In this document: positions 22,301 through 34,300 of the stretch, one piece after another
Position numbering within the stretch: position 1 is the first letter of the stretch
Layout: every line of letters starts with the position of its first letter
DNA from: Ciona intestinalis
Lineage: Eukaryota > Chordata > Ascidiacea > Phlebobranchia > Cionidae
DNA: 64,000 nucleotides
NCBI RefSeq assembly: GCF_000224145.3
Contig: NC_020173.2
Location: 3,387,620-3,451,619 of the forward strand
Reading direction: 5' to 3'
The notes under the pieces: generated by a model
Database searches by the model: none
Seen by the model: the letters and a program-made list of their open reading frames with translations, nothing else
Told to the model about the DNA's origin: nothing
Position numbers and translations under genes: made by a program

Positions 22301-25300
22301 GTGTAAAATAAGGACTATCTAACTGCATAAGGGTAAAAAAATGAGTTGTGTAACTCTATAAATTATAAACCATATACCTGTCTTGATTGACGTGCTGGGT
22401 ATTTGACCGGACTACTGCCTGAAGGAGTGTCGAGCGTGGATTTGCCTGCAGTTCCCTTTCTACGAGGTAATGTGTCGGATGTGCGACCTACATACCGTGG
22501 TCGGTCGCCTTCTGCCACTGTAAAGCATGGGAATTATTACGTTGCAGTTATATTGGTAGGCGCTGTCGATTTTAAAGGGAAAGGACGAGCGTTTCGGTAA
22601 AAATGTGCGATTACAACGAAGCCAGATGACGTGTTATGTACGTCAGTTATAACCTTACGCGTTATATATAACATTTTAACCATAAAGCTGTTATGGCTTC
22701 ACAGCAGCGGTTTTATTATGGTAGGAGTTATTTAAAGACCAAAGCCTGAAACAATATTATAAAATATTACAAAAATGACAAAAAAAAATAAAAAAATAAA
22801 TAGGAAACAATAATGAAAAAATATATAAAAAGGCAGTTTAAATCCAGTATATTATGGTAGAAAATATTTTCACGACCAAAGCCTGAAACAATATTCCAAA
22901 AAATTATAATATTGACAAAATAGAAAAAAATATGAAAAAATATTTGAAAAAAAATATAAAAAATTAAGTCCAGTGTGGTGATTTGGTATAATTTGTTAAC
23001 ATTATAAAAATGAGTAAATATATTACAGCATGAGCCGTTTATACAATACAACGTGTCAAGCCACGGTCTGTGCCAGTGGCACAGCTTTTGTCGTATATTC
23101 GCATTATCTAGGGTTAAATACGTGCGGATAGTGTTGGATACGAGCCGCACGGACACTTCGATAATAAAATACATGAGATCACGCATGCTAGTGCCAACGC
23201 AGAAAGGAAGCACGTGATAAGAACGCTATACGATCCGCTTCAAGCGCGTGTGTGCTGATACGGCATATTATGCATAGCGCGTTTGATATTAACGGCAGCA
23301 GTTAAGAGATCATACAATGTTACTTCTTGGGACTGGATTTGATTCGACGATATTTAAACTGATTGTATGAGTTGTATTGTAATATATGCGTCATAGTTTG
23401 AATGAATTGACACTGATTACTTAATGCATTACTTTCTGTAGTAACAGGGTGTAAACGATGAATGGAAGTGAAACAAGCCGGTGTTTTTTTGTGTTTTTAA
23501 CTAGCGAATTTGTCCTATTTTTAATATGCGTCTCCTACGCTACGAAACCCATACATTATTAAATCTATGAACATACAACAAACACGTCCATTTAAATCTG
23601 TATTTTTAGTACTGTGGGGTATGATAGAACACCATTTGCACATAATATCCAAATATCCTGATCGTGTTTTAAACAAATAACAACGGTCTATGGGAGTCCT
23701 AATGAAACAGTTTCATAACTCTCTGACTGTTTTTTGTTTACAATCAAATGGGATATGAAAAAAAGAGTTAGAAGTTGTCCCATCTTCCCCCACCTTACTA
23801 CATATACCACGAACGCGTACATTTAAAAATCCAAATTAAACCCAGGGAGTCTGAATACATTTAAGATTCTCACACGAGAAAACAAACCGTAGGAGTCAAC
23901 ATGTCCACCACTAACGATAAAACAAGACAAGGTGTCGAATTCGCACGTTCGTCCGTAAACAAGTCACAACAATTTCGGTAATTGGACTTTGTAAAGACCG
24001 AAACGTAACGTAGAACAACAGAAACAGAATCCTTTTAGACGTTGGCGAAACATGAATCTCGGGCGGGAAAATCGCCTACCTCGGAAAGATGATGATCGTT
24101 TTGGTTCCAATGTTTTCTTGTAAGCTTTGAGCATCGTTTCGAGTCTAATGACAATTTCTTTAAAGGGCGGTCGTGATTTAGGCTCCATCTGAGAAAATTG
24201 AATGTTGGGTTTTTGATAAAAACGTAATAAAATAATTGTAACACAAATTGTATTTTCAGTCAAACGAGACGGTACATGATATTAAACATTGTAGTGACGT
24301 ATAAATTAATGATTTTACAACTGCTTGAAATTACCTAAACAAGAATTTTCTCAATGACACAGTTTTTGAGTTGTAAACTAGCATAGCATTTTGGACGAAA
24401 TTCGAAACATAATTGATACGAATCTACCTTTGACGTCGCGTTGTTTAGGAATTAATCTGCGGCCATTTCCCAATCAATTAACCGACCACTACAATGGTTC
24501 CCAAAATAACCATACGCGGTGGTATCATTTACTCAGGTATTCCAATAAAAATTACTACTTTGAATGGTTTGATGCTGAATAGATAAGCAAACACTGCGTT
24601 TATTAGTACGGAAAGGCAAACTATACTTCTTTTGGTAGAAGGTTATAAATTTTACAATTATTGACTTATGCGGGCCGGACAAAAAGCTGTAAAATTCTTT
24701 TTGCGAATTTTGAAAGGTCATACACGTCAGAATATCTCCGTGCGCAGGCAGACCGCTTCGTATCATACAGGTATAGTAATTGATGGCCACACACACGGTC
24801 GGGTGAATGAAGCATGATGATCAGGTCGCAATATCCGTTTCCTTAATGCAACCTGACTATGCTATACTACGCTCTACGGCTTACGTTAAAGCCACCACGC
24901 TAATACTGGGTCTGCGCGGCCAGTTGGGAAACAAATAAAACGTATTTTTCTACGAGCGTAGCGTACAGCATGTTTATTTTAAAGGCGCACAGTAACGAAA
25001 AATCGAAATTTGTGTATGGATAGATATGCTGAAATGTGATTTAAAGGTAATATCAAAGTTCCAATAAACGAAACAACTTCTGAAAAACGCGTGACACACA
25101 TTCTTTTTCGTATTTTTTTAAAGATGACATTTGAGCATATACAATATACAAATTTCCATTTATCGTGTGCCTGTTTTAGATACAACAAAAACTACGACGA
25201 AAAAGAGCGTAATGCTAGTATACATTTCTGCTGTGACATGGCCTATTTAGAACAGCAGCAACATTTGCACTGTAAACATTAACCACGTGTAATGTAGCTT

Positions 25301-28300
25301 GCCAAATAAGCAACAACTGGTGTGTGACTCAGTGGGGCCTTGTGCTGCCACGCATGCATATTTGTATAAACATTCAAAAACCAACGGGCGCTTTTTGGTC
25401 AAACGCGAATACATTAAGCATGATGTAGAACGAAGCGTACAACAGCTTGGTTACAAACTTACAATGCAATAATGCATAATACAATAAACAGTGGTTCTTA
25501 GGCTTCTTGGCGTGGGTAATGAGCCACAATGACATTTAAACGTTGGCCAATATGTAGTTAAAATAGATTATACTTTATTTACACTACGGTACGCTAGAGG
25601 ATTGCTGTTTCATTGTTTTTGTGTGTGTTTTTTTTACAAATGTGACCACATTTTAAAACAAGTTTTCGGAAAAAAAAACATGGATTGAAAAATTAAATCA
25701 TTACCTGACAACAATCAAATGCAAGCTGAAGATACTCTTTCGGGGGTGGGAACGAATTTTCCGGTTTGTTATCCGTGGTTAGTTGTGCGGTGGGGTGGAC
25801 CATTTTGAGGAAAAGATCTTTTGCTAGACCGAAGTCACTGCTTCTTGGAAGCTCCTCCGGATCACAAGAGATGAGAGCGATTAATTGACACGTGATGATG
25901 CCGTAGGAAAAGATGTCGGCCTGTCAATCAAATAAACGTTTAAACATACAGTATATAGGGGGGTAAGATGGGACAATTTTTTAATACATTTGGTAATAAA
26001 CAAAGAATAATTATAGATTTATATAACCGTAGCCTTGCGACTCTAAAACAGCTTTGTTACTTTAAAACAGCTTTGTAACACGATCAGGAAATATGGCATT
26101 CAGGAGCTAACGGTATTCCATCTTACGCCATAGTACCATATAGTAGGGCGGGGGAAAACGGGACACCTTTAGCACATAGTATCCAAAAATACTAATGGTG
26201 TTTTAACAATTAAGAACGGTCTGTGGAAGTCGTGAAGATACGATTTTATAATTTTCTGAATGTTTTTTGTTTACTACCAAATGGGACGAGAAAATCGAAT
26301 AAAAGGCGTCCCATCTTCCCCCATTCTACTATATGTATATAAATCATACATATGGTAGTAAAGGGTTAATGGAATAGTAAGACGATAGACTACGTATAAT
26401 GGATCAGCTTGGTTTTGCCATTTCACTTGTTATTGAGTAACAGGCGTATTAGTTTGGGGAGTTTACTGCGATGACATCATGCGCAAATTCACGGTTGTTT
26501 ATCGAACAACAAACGCGTGTGCAAAGTGAATGCGAGGGTGTTAGGTGTGCCTTTGTGTGGGAAACATAGTTAAAATAAAACTATATAGAAATCCACATAA
26601 CCCTGCATGCCATTACCACCTTTTAAAAAGACCAGAGTTCTGTGACTATACGCTTGGTATTTATTACAGAAACACACAACTAAAGTATACGCACTTATTA
26701 AGCCCTATATACGGTTGCCACAAAGCAGAAACGGTTAACTATAGTAAATAAAAGCCTTGTTTAGATAAAGCAGCCGGAACCAATTTGGGTATTTTTACGA
26801 ACTAGTAACGATTGTAGGTTTCGAGCTATGTTAAATGCAAATTTAAACCAGACTCCCAAAACCCTTTTCCGTTTACATAAAAACACGACCAGTTTCGTGT
26901 GCTAAGGGTATTCACTATCGGATAAAAATTAAAATACACCACAATCTTTTTTGCTTTCGGAGAATTAAAACCAATAAGCTTGTGTATTTGCAGACCTTAG
27001 TAATGTTAGTACGTCGAAAGCGCTTGTTTGGCTTGCAAATATTACTCATGTAATAAACCGTCTTCTAACGTTGAGCGAATAAGTATTGCGAGTCGTCATT
27101 ATATGACCACATAAATATACTCAATCAAAGTTTTAATGTTCTTCGTGGACACGAGTGATTTATATGGCAAATATATTGTACAGCGAAAAGCAAATATTTT
27201 TCGAAACTTGGTCTTAATACACTATTTCAATTAAACAACAGTATGTAGAAATGTGATTGCTGGTGCTTAAAATTGAATGTATATGTTACAATAGATCCTA
27301 GCTAACGTACACATGTGTCATTTTTGGTATATGTGTACTGTACAACATATTTTGTGCACAAACAGTTATAGCAGCTATATATGAGAAAAACCTTGTGAAA
27401 ATTAACCAAAACAACAGTAAACCAAAAATTTCGCCGTAATAAGCTGTAACTTGGTAAAAAAACAAACTAAATAAAATAAAAATAAACTTCGTTGCAGCAA
27501 CGCAGGTGTTTCCAAAAGCACTGGAACCTGTTTACGAACTACGTGGTCAATTGTAGCCAATAATCGCAATGATTGAACCATTGACCGTGCTATTACACCC
27601 TATATTGCCAGATAAACGATCGTATACTCATACTCACAGTTTGGTTGTAGGGTTTCCCATTTATAGCTTCAGGGGCGATAATGTATGGTGTTCCTACTAT
27701 TGCGAGTCTGCCCTCGTCTTCCGGGGTTAGCGGGATCTTCTCTGCGAGTCCTAGGTCCGCCACTACGCCCGTCATCTTTTGAGTGCCTGATTTATGAGTT
27801 GCGATTCGCACCAGGCAGTTCTGGCGACACAATATATGGTATTAATATACTGTTTATATATAGTAGGGTGGGGAGGATGGGATACCTTTTCATAGCATTT
27901 TCGCGTCACATTTGGTAGTAAACAAGCACATTCAAAGAATTATAAACCGTATTATCACGACTACCATAGACCGTTGTTAATTGTTTAAAACACGATCAGG
28001 ATATTTGGATATTTGTGCTCAAGGTGTCCAATCCTACCACACAGTACTAGGTTTTTTTTTACCTTTTACGTAATATGAAACTTTGACCATGTTTATTCTG
28101 TATATATGGTGTATTGTATGGTATAGGCACACCACACAAAAAAACGCGTGATCGTTTAAAACGTAAGAAACGCGTAATCGTTCACGTTTAATACGCCATA
28201 CATACAATTTCTCTTATTTTTTAACATCATATTGTATCAGTGCAAACCAAATAGAAACACTTAATCAGACACCATGCACAGCGATAGTATTTGCTGATTA

Positions 28301-31300
28301 CGTCATCGAGTTGTCGGAAAAACAAAAGAAGTGGTCGTTACGATGACGTAGCTGTTAACGTCGTCAGAACATTTCCAAAAAATCGTTCGGTCTCGTTTTA
28401 AACGTACACGATTCGTTAAAGAGTAGCCGCTTTTAATCATTTTCGTTTTAAATTGTAAAATCGTTGTATTTTGTAGCACATATAAGTAAGTAAAACCCGT
28501 ATATGGACTTCATATTCTATTTTATATGTGCGAGGACCTATGAAGATCAAAGCATGTCATAGGTACTTGGGATTCAGACCAAAGTTGGCCCATTGCCTCT
28601 CAAATCCTTATATTTAAAAACACCTTTTTAATTGTAAAGACATGTTTTTACTTGTTTATAAATGAAGACGACCTATGTTGGACGTCAAAAGTCGGCACGC
28701 TATAATGCACGAAGAGCTGTTTCACATGTGTAATATACCTGGCGCCAACAGTATACTTTATTTTTGCATATACATCTATATTTTATATATACTGTAAAGC
28801 TTACTTTGGCAGTTAGATCTCTATGGAAGATGCCCACAGAGTGTAGATAGCTCATTCCGGATGCCACATCCTTGGACAGTTTCATGCGTTGCTTCCATGG
28901 CAGAACAACTCCCTTCTTAGTCACAAGTTGGTCTAAGTCCCCACCGTTTATGTACTACACGAATATAGGGATTGTTATTGATCGTTTGGTCACAATGCAA
29001 GGCAATTATTGAAATTGTAATAAGTATTGTACAAACCTCGGTTAAGGCGTGTAATTTACCCTCGTGCACGCACACACCGATGAATCTGTAATGTATAGAG
29101 TTGTTATTGGCGTGCAGTTATTTTACCCAAAAGTCTATCAAATTAAGTTATGTTCCGGTTCTCTCTTTTTGTTACGTCATCGCCTTTTTTCTCTTGCATT
29201 CGCTTTGTTCATTACGTGGCAATTTCAGTTTAGTTGATCCTTAAGTGATTTGAATGAACGTTGGTGCTAAACTTCTGTAGTGAACGGAAGTAGTTTATAG
29301 CCACAAATTTTCAGGTATATATCTTTTCGCATTAGTTGTTTATTCGCATATTTACGTGTTTATTTACTATTGTTATTTTTTCCTTTTAGTTACCGCAATC
29401 CGCAATCCGCAATCCGCAATCCGCAATCCGCAATCCACAAATAATACAATTAAAAGATTTGCGCGTTTGACTGATTGGCTATAACACCAACGAAGAAAAA
29501 AAATAAAAAGAGACAGAGTCCAGAAGACCTGCCCATAACAGTAACTGAAAATTTCTCAAGCGACGCCGCCGAAAAAGCGTGGAGAACGTCTGCTGAAGCA
29601 AGTGTGGAGAATGCGTCTGCTCCGGGCGGCTAAGGGAAGCGTGGAATTCCTTTTGGATAGCTGGACNNNNNNNNNNNNNNNNNNNNNNNNNNNNNNNNNN
29701 NNNNNNNNNNNNNNNNNNNNNNNNNNNNNNNNNNNNNNNNNNNNNNNNNNNNNNNNNNNNNNNNNNNNNNNNNNNNNNNNNNNNNNNNNNNNNNNNNNNN
29801 NNNNNNNNNNNNNNNNNNNNNNNNNNNNNNNNNNNNNNNNNNNNNNNNNNNNNNNNNNNNNNNNNNNNNNNNNNNNNNNNNNNNNNNNNNNNNNNNNNNN
29901 NNNNNNNNNNNNNNNNNNNNNNNNNNNNNNNNNNNNNNNNNNNNNNNNNNNNNNNNNNNNNNNNNNNNNNNNNNNNNNNNNNNNNNNNNNNNNNNNNNNN
30001 NNNNNNNNNNNNNNNNNNNNNNNNNNNNNNNNNNNNNNNNNNNNNNNNNNNNNNNNNNNNNNNNNNNNNNNNNNNNNNNNNNNNNNNNNNNNNNNNNNNN
30101 NNNNNNNNNNNNNNNNNNNNNNNNNNNNNNNNNNNNNNNNNNNNNNNNNNNNNNNNNNNNNNNNNNAGACTATATTCTGCATCGAGTACCTTTTATGTTT
30201 GTGTATTAATCATGTTTAAGGAAAATTTCGTTTCGAAATTTTGGAGAGCCATGTTATTGGCGTGCAGTTATTTTACCCAAAAGTCTATCAAATTAAGTTA
30301 TGTTCCGGTTCTCTCTTTTTGTTACGTCATCGCCTTTTTTCTCTTGCATTCTCTTTGTTCATTACGTGGCAATTTCAGTTTAGTTGATCCTTAAGTGATT
30401 TGAATGAACGTTGGTGCTAAACTTCTGTAGTGAACGGAAGTAGTTTATAGCCACAAATTTTCAGGTATATATCTTTTCGCATTAGTTGTTTATTCGCATA
30501 TTTACGTGTTTATTTACTATTGTTATTTTTTCCTTTTAGTTACCGCAATCCGCAATCCGCAATCCGCAATCCGCAATCCACAAATAATACAATTAAAAGA
30601 TTTGCGCGTTTGACTGATTGGCTATAACACCAACGAAGAAAAAAAATAAAAAGAGACAGAGTCCAGAAGACCTGCCCAATAACAAGAGTTTTTAACAATT
30701 GTTTTTGAGGGTTTCAGGATACAGATATGAGATTACAGACACGTCTGCGTTTTTAAAAGACGCAATACTTAGAAGTGTGTCGCTTGCTTTAAAACCGGCG
30801 TGGGAAGAGGGAATAGGTGTTTGTTTATTTGTTAATGCTTAAGTGCATTGGCATTTCTAAACGGGTAATTATGTGAGGTGTAAAACGAGATGCTGCCATG
30901 CCTTACGTTTATAAAGAAAAGCGTATTGTGTAGTCAAAGAAATTTTTCCCCTTATTTATAGTTGCGCTATTAACCAATTGACGCCTTTATGTGTTTGCTG
31001 GCAAATAATATCCCCGTTTGAATAATTACTAGAAACTGCATGGCACATACATAAAGTGCTTATATTAAATTAAAGAAACACTTACTGTATGACAACCAGT
31101 TAACCATTAACACTGCGATTACATTGTGTATATAGATACAAGGAATTCTAGCGGTGCAATAAACTAGCGAGTCGAACCAAAGGAATGCGTTAAATTTGTA
31201 ACGGCAAATACATAACATGGTAAACTGAAAACTGGAATGTGACTGTTTTGAATTAACACTTGGTCCGATTTTGCTTCTAAGTGCAACTAAAATACACCTA

Positions 31301-34300
31301 GGCCCTTAAGGGTAAAAGCCTAATACAATATTTCATTTAAGGTAGGTATTTATAGTTTTTTTCGACAATTTTTTAAACTTTTTTCGCCATTTTTTTGGGC
31401 CCGAAAGGGTAAAAATTTAATCAAAGATGGTTTAAAAACTTTAAAAGATCGTAAAGTATAAACCCACGTGTGAGTGTGGCGTAATTTTGCGTTCGACGAG
31501 CATTAAATAACATATATTTCCGCCGGCCTGAGAATTTGAGCAATCAAACGTTTTTATAATTTATTTACCAAACCTTACTTAAGTATATTTGGATGTGAAA
31601 GTCGGTTCATGAGTTGTACTTCACGTAATATGTTCATCTTTGTATTTGTGTCTCTGTTCCTCTTCAGTACCATTACCTTCCCTGTGAGTTTGTGGGTGAC
31701 CTGGAGAAGTGGGGTCGGTTAATTACGTGGTGAACGCTAATGCCTACTGTCACTTGTTTGTGTAAGAGTTATTGGTACTGTGAAAAGTGTGTATAGGAAA
31801 TGGCTTAGGTTGAAAGTTTTTTGTTATAAAATACCTCGTTTTTATGCATTTTACTTAGAGAAAGATTAGTAATATATACGTTTCGGTAACACGTTACACT
31901 GCAAGAACGTTTCAAATATGAGTTATAGTAGGATGGGGGAAGATGGGACACCTTTTCATTCTATTTTCTCGTACATTTTGGTAGTAAACAAAGAACATTC
32001 AAAGAATTATAAAAACCTTGTCCTCGCGACTTTCATAGACCGTTGTTAATTGTTTAAAACACGATCAGGATATTTATATATTTTGTGCTAAAGGTGTCCC
32101 ATCTTCCCCCACCCCACTATATATTATTCCCAATCCTTCATGAAATAAACTTTATAAACCAAAAGGTTCGGTTGGTTCTTAACAACTACGTATTTAAGGA
32201 ATGGGTGAAGTCTATGGTGATACAGAAACCAGTAGACTGGCGTTCGTTATATCAACAGAACATCTCAGAAATCGAATTATGGAAATTTAATTTACGACCA
32301 TTTAAGTGAATCTGATGGTTCACGAGAGGTTGTTTGTAGATGTATGGCTTGTTAAAGGAAGTTGCTGACTGCTGAGCGATGGCTCAGAAACTGTGATGTA
32401 TAATGTAAACAGAAACTGCTGTCGTGTCAGTGTAACATTCGCCGCATATACAAGGCGAGACATTTTCCATTGCGTGCAGTTAAGATTTCGGTCGGACACG
32501 CCGAACTGTTGAACTAATAAAAAACAATTGTCATGGACCATTTAAATACGTTATGTCGGTCGGACAATACGCTGGGATTTGCACAAAGCTCTTTTCCTAT
32601 TCTTCATGCTGAATTGCTGGAATCGTAAGGGATTCAAAAGATATGACAGCGCACAAAGCAGGTAGTTTGGGGAGAAAAGTGGTTTGGACAAACATGGAAA
32701 CAGAAGGACCGGTGCCCACTCGTTTGGACAGCGGGTGAATGCCCACAACTGTATGCTTTCAGTTTTATCGACCTTCGACCTATATTTTTGTCCTTCCCGC
32801 AAAGCGTGCCAAATAATAAAACTGTAATTGCTTAATAACGAGGGCGGGGAAATAGGACGAGCAGCAATTACGCTCACCGATGCATATGGCGGAAAGCATG
32901 CGTGTCATGCGGGGTCGACCAGCTACGTATGGCTTACTGCTTAACACGTCGGACGTTACTTCTAGTAAAAAGCCGACCGGGTTAGGTTTGATTGTTTTAG
33001 TAGGAGTGAGTGCTTTCACACGTCACTGTTGGTGATCAAACGAAACACGAAACTGCCGATGACACGTGCTCTAAGGGACAACGGAAATCCCTCTCCTTGA
33101 AAGAGATTGTTGCTCGTTAAGTCCCAAACAAAGCACTCCAGGGTAGCGAACGTTGTTGGGCCGATCTCGTTAATGTAGTTTAATGTATTGGATTGTAAAA
33201 CACCGATAAAGGAAGCGTAATGGACCGACGGTAATTGGCCAATAGTGCGGTAGGTTAGGCAAACATAACACGGTACAGGATGCATCATGGCGGATTCGCT
33301 TCACCGGCCGTTGACCTTCCGTTTTCGGTGGCTTTGAATCCCGCTGTACTAACGGTTTAAAACGACGTTTTTAAAATTCGATTCAAGCTGTGAATTGGTG
33401 CAAATTTTAACTTGTGAAGTTCGCATGAGGTTTTGGTAGAACAATGGGCGTATTGATCGCTGTTAGAGAAACTTGCGTGAACTTGATTTGAGTCAAAAAT
33501 AATTCGCATGCCTGCGTTGCGACCGCGTGTAGGAATTTAGAAACTCACGAAAGATAGACATTCCACTATTTCAACAGTGGCCGCAAAACCAACATTTCAA
33601 CAATACAGCGTAACAATTAGTGTATTGGCAGGAATTCGTAAGTGAGGAAACACCCTTTCGAGAAAACAAGTTACGTTTATTCTAAAAATAAATGCCCTTT
33701 AAGAAAACAGAGGTTCTCTGTTCAAAACACTCAACAACGCTACAGTAGAATTCGATCATAAATCATCTATCTATAGAACAGTAATCTCAGGATTATTGAC
33801 AGTGGATAATTTACAGCTTCGCAGTCAACCACAATATTAAACTAAGCCATTTTTATGACATCAGCATATGACAGTATGATAATTGCTTTATTGAGCTGTA
33901 AAACAATTCACACTTTCCCAACACTGCTGAGTTTTGAGAATTAATCCAATATTTCAGTTACAGCATTTATTTATAGATCTTACAGAACATATTTGAGAAC
34001 TACAATAACCTCACTCCAAAACTTGATGTAATAATCAGTTTTAATAGAAACATGACAGCCTATTTTAACTTCCCAGTTGTTACATAACTGAAGCTTCATT
34101 TATTTTAACCAAAACATTTAAAAAAAAATTACATATATATATTTTTCATATGGGATGTCATGTGGTATTAAATATTTTATATATATATGCCATACCATAG
34201 CAGCCATATTGACCCAAAACGTTTGAAATAAAACTATATTTTACATATGCGCTGTCATGTTTGTATGAAATAAATATGTCATATGCTATATTGACCCACA

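Larger units (their letters stand above)
29102..30684. mobile_element. LTR retrotransposon (internal part mostly in gap) inserted in TESK intron 2
   Basis: Two near-identical direct repeats of 439 and 433 bp flank an interior that includes a 500-N gap. Each repeat begins TGTTATTGG and ends CC(A)ATAACA, the TG..CA inverted termini of LTRs. The whole is bounded by the identical 5-bp duplication AGAGT (29097-29101 and 30685-30689). On the minus strand the base right after the LTR's CA starts TGGCTCTCC, as expected of a tRNA primer-binding site, which suggests the element points leftward, in the same sense as TESK. A plus-strand orientation with a weak purine tract (GGAGAG) before the right LTR is not excluded. 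No gag or pol sequence is visible, so the superfamily is unknown. Near-identical LTRs imply a recent insertion. Confidence 0.85.

Noticed and set aside
22767..23213. 148-aa minus-strand ORF
   Set aside because: It lies over an A/T-rich tandem repeat within a TESK intron. The Phe/Ile/Tyr-rich peptide reflects low complexity.
29556..30219. 200-residue ORFs on both strands across the gap
   Set aside because: Nearly all residues are X from the 500 N.
32551..33288. Overlapping minus-strand ORFs in TESK intron 1
   Set aside because: Frames overlap one another, lack splice sites linking them in phase and match no family. The GC-richer composition alone explains the lack of stops.
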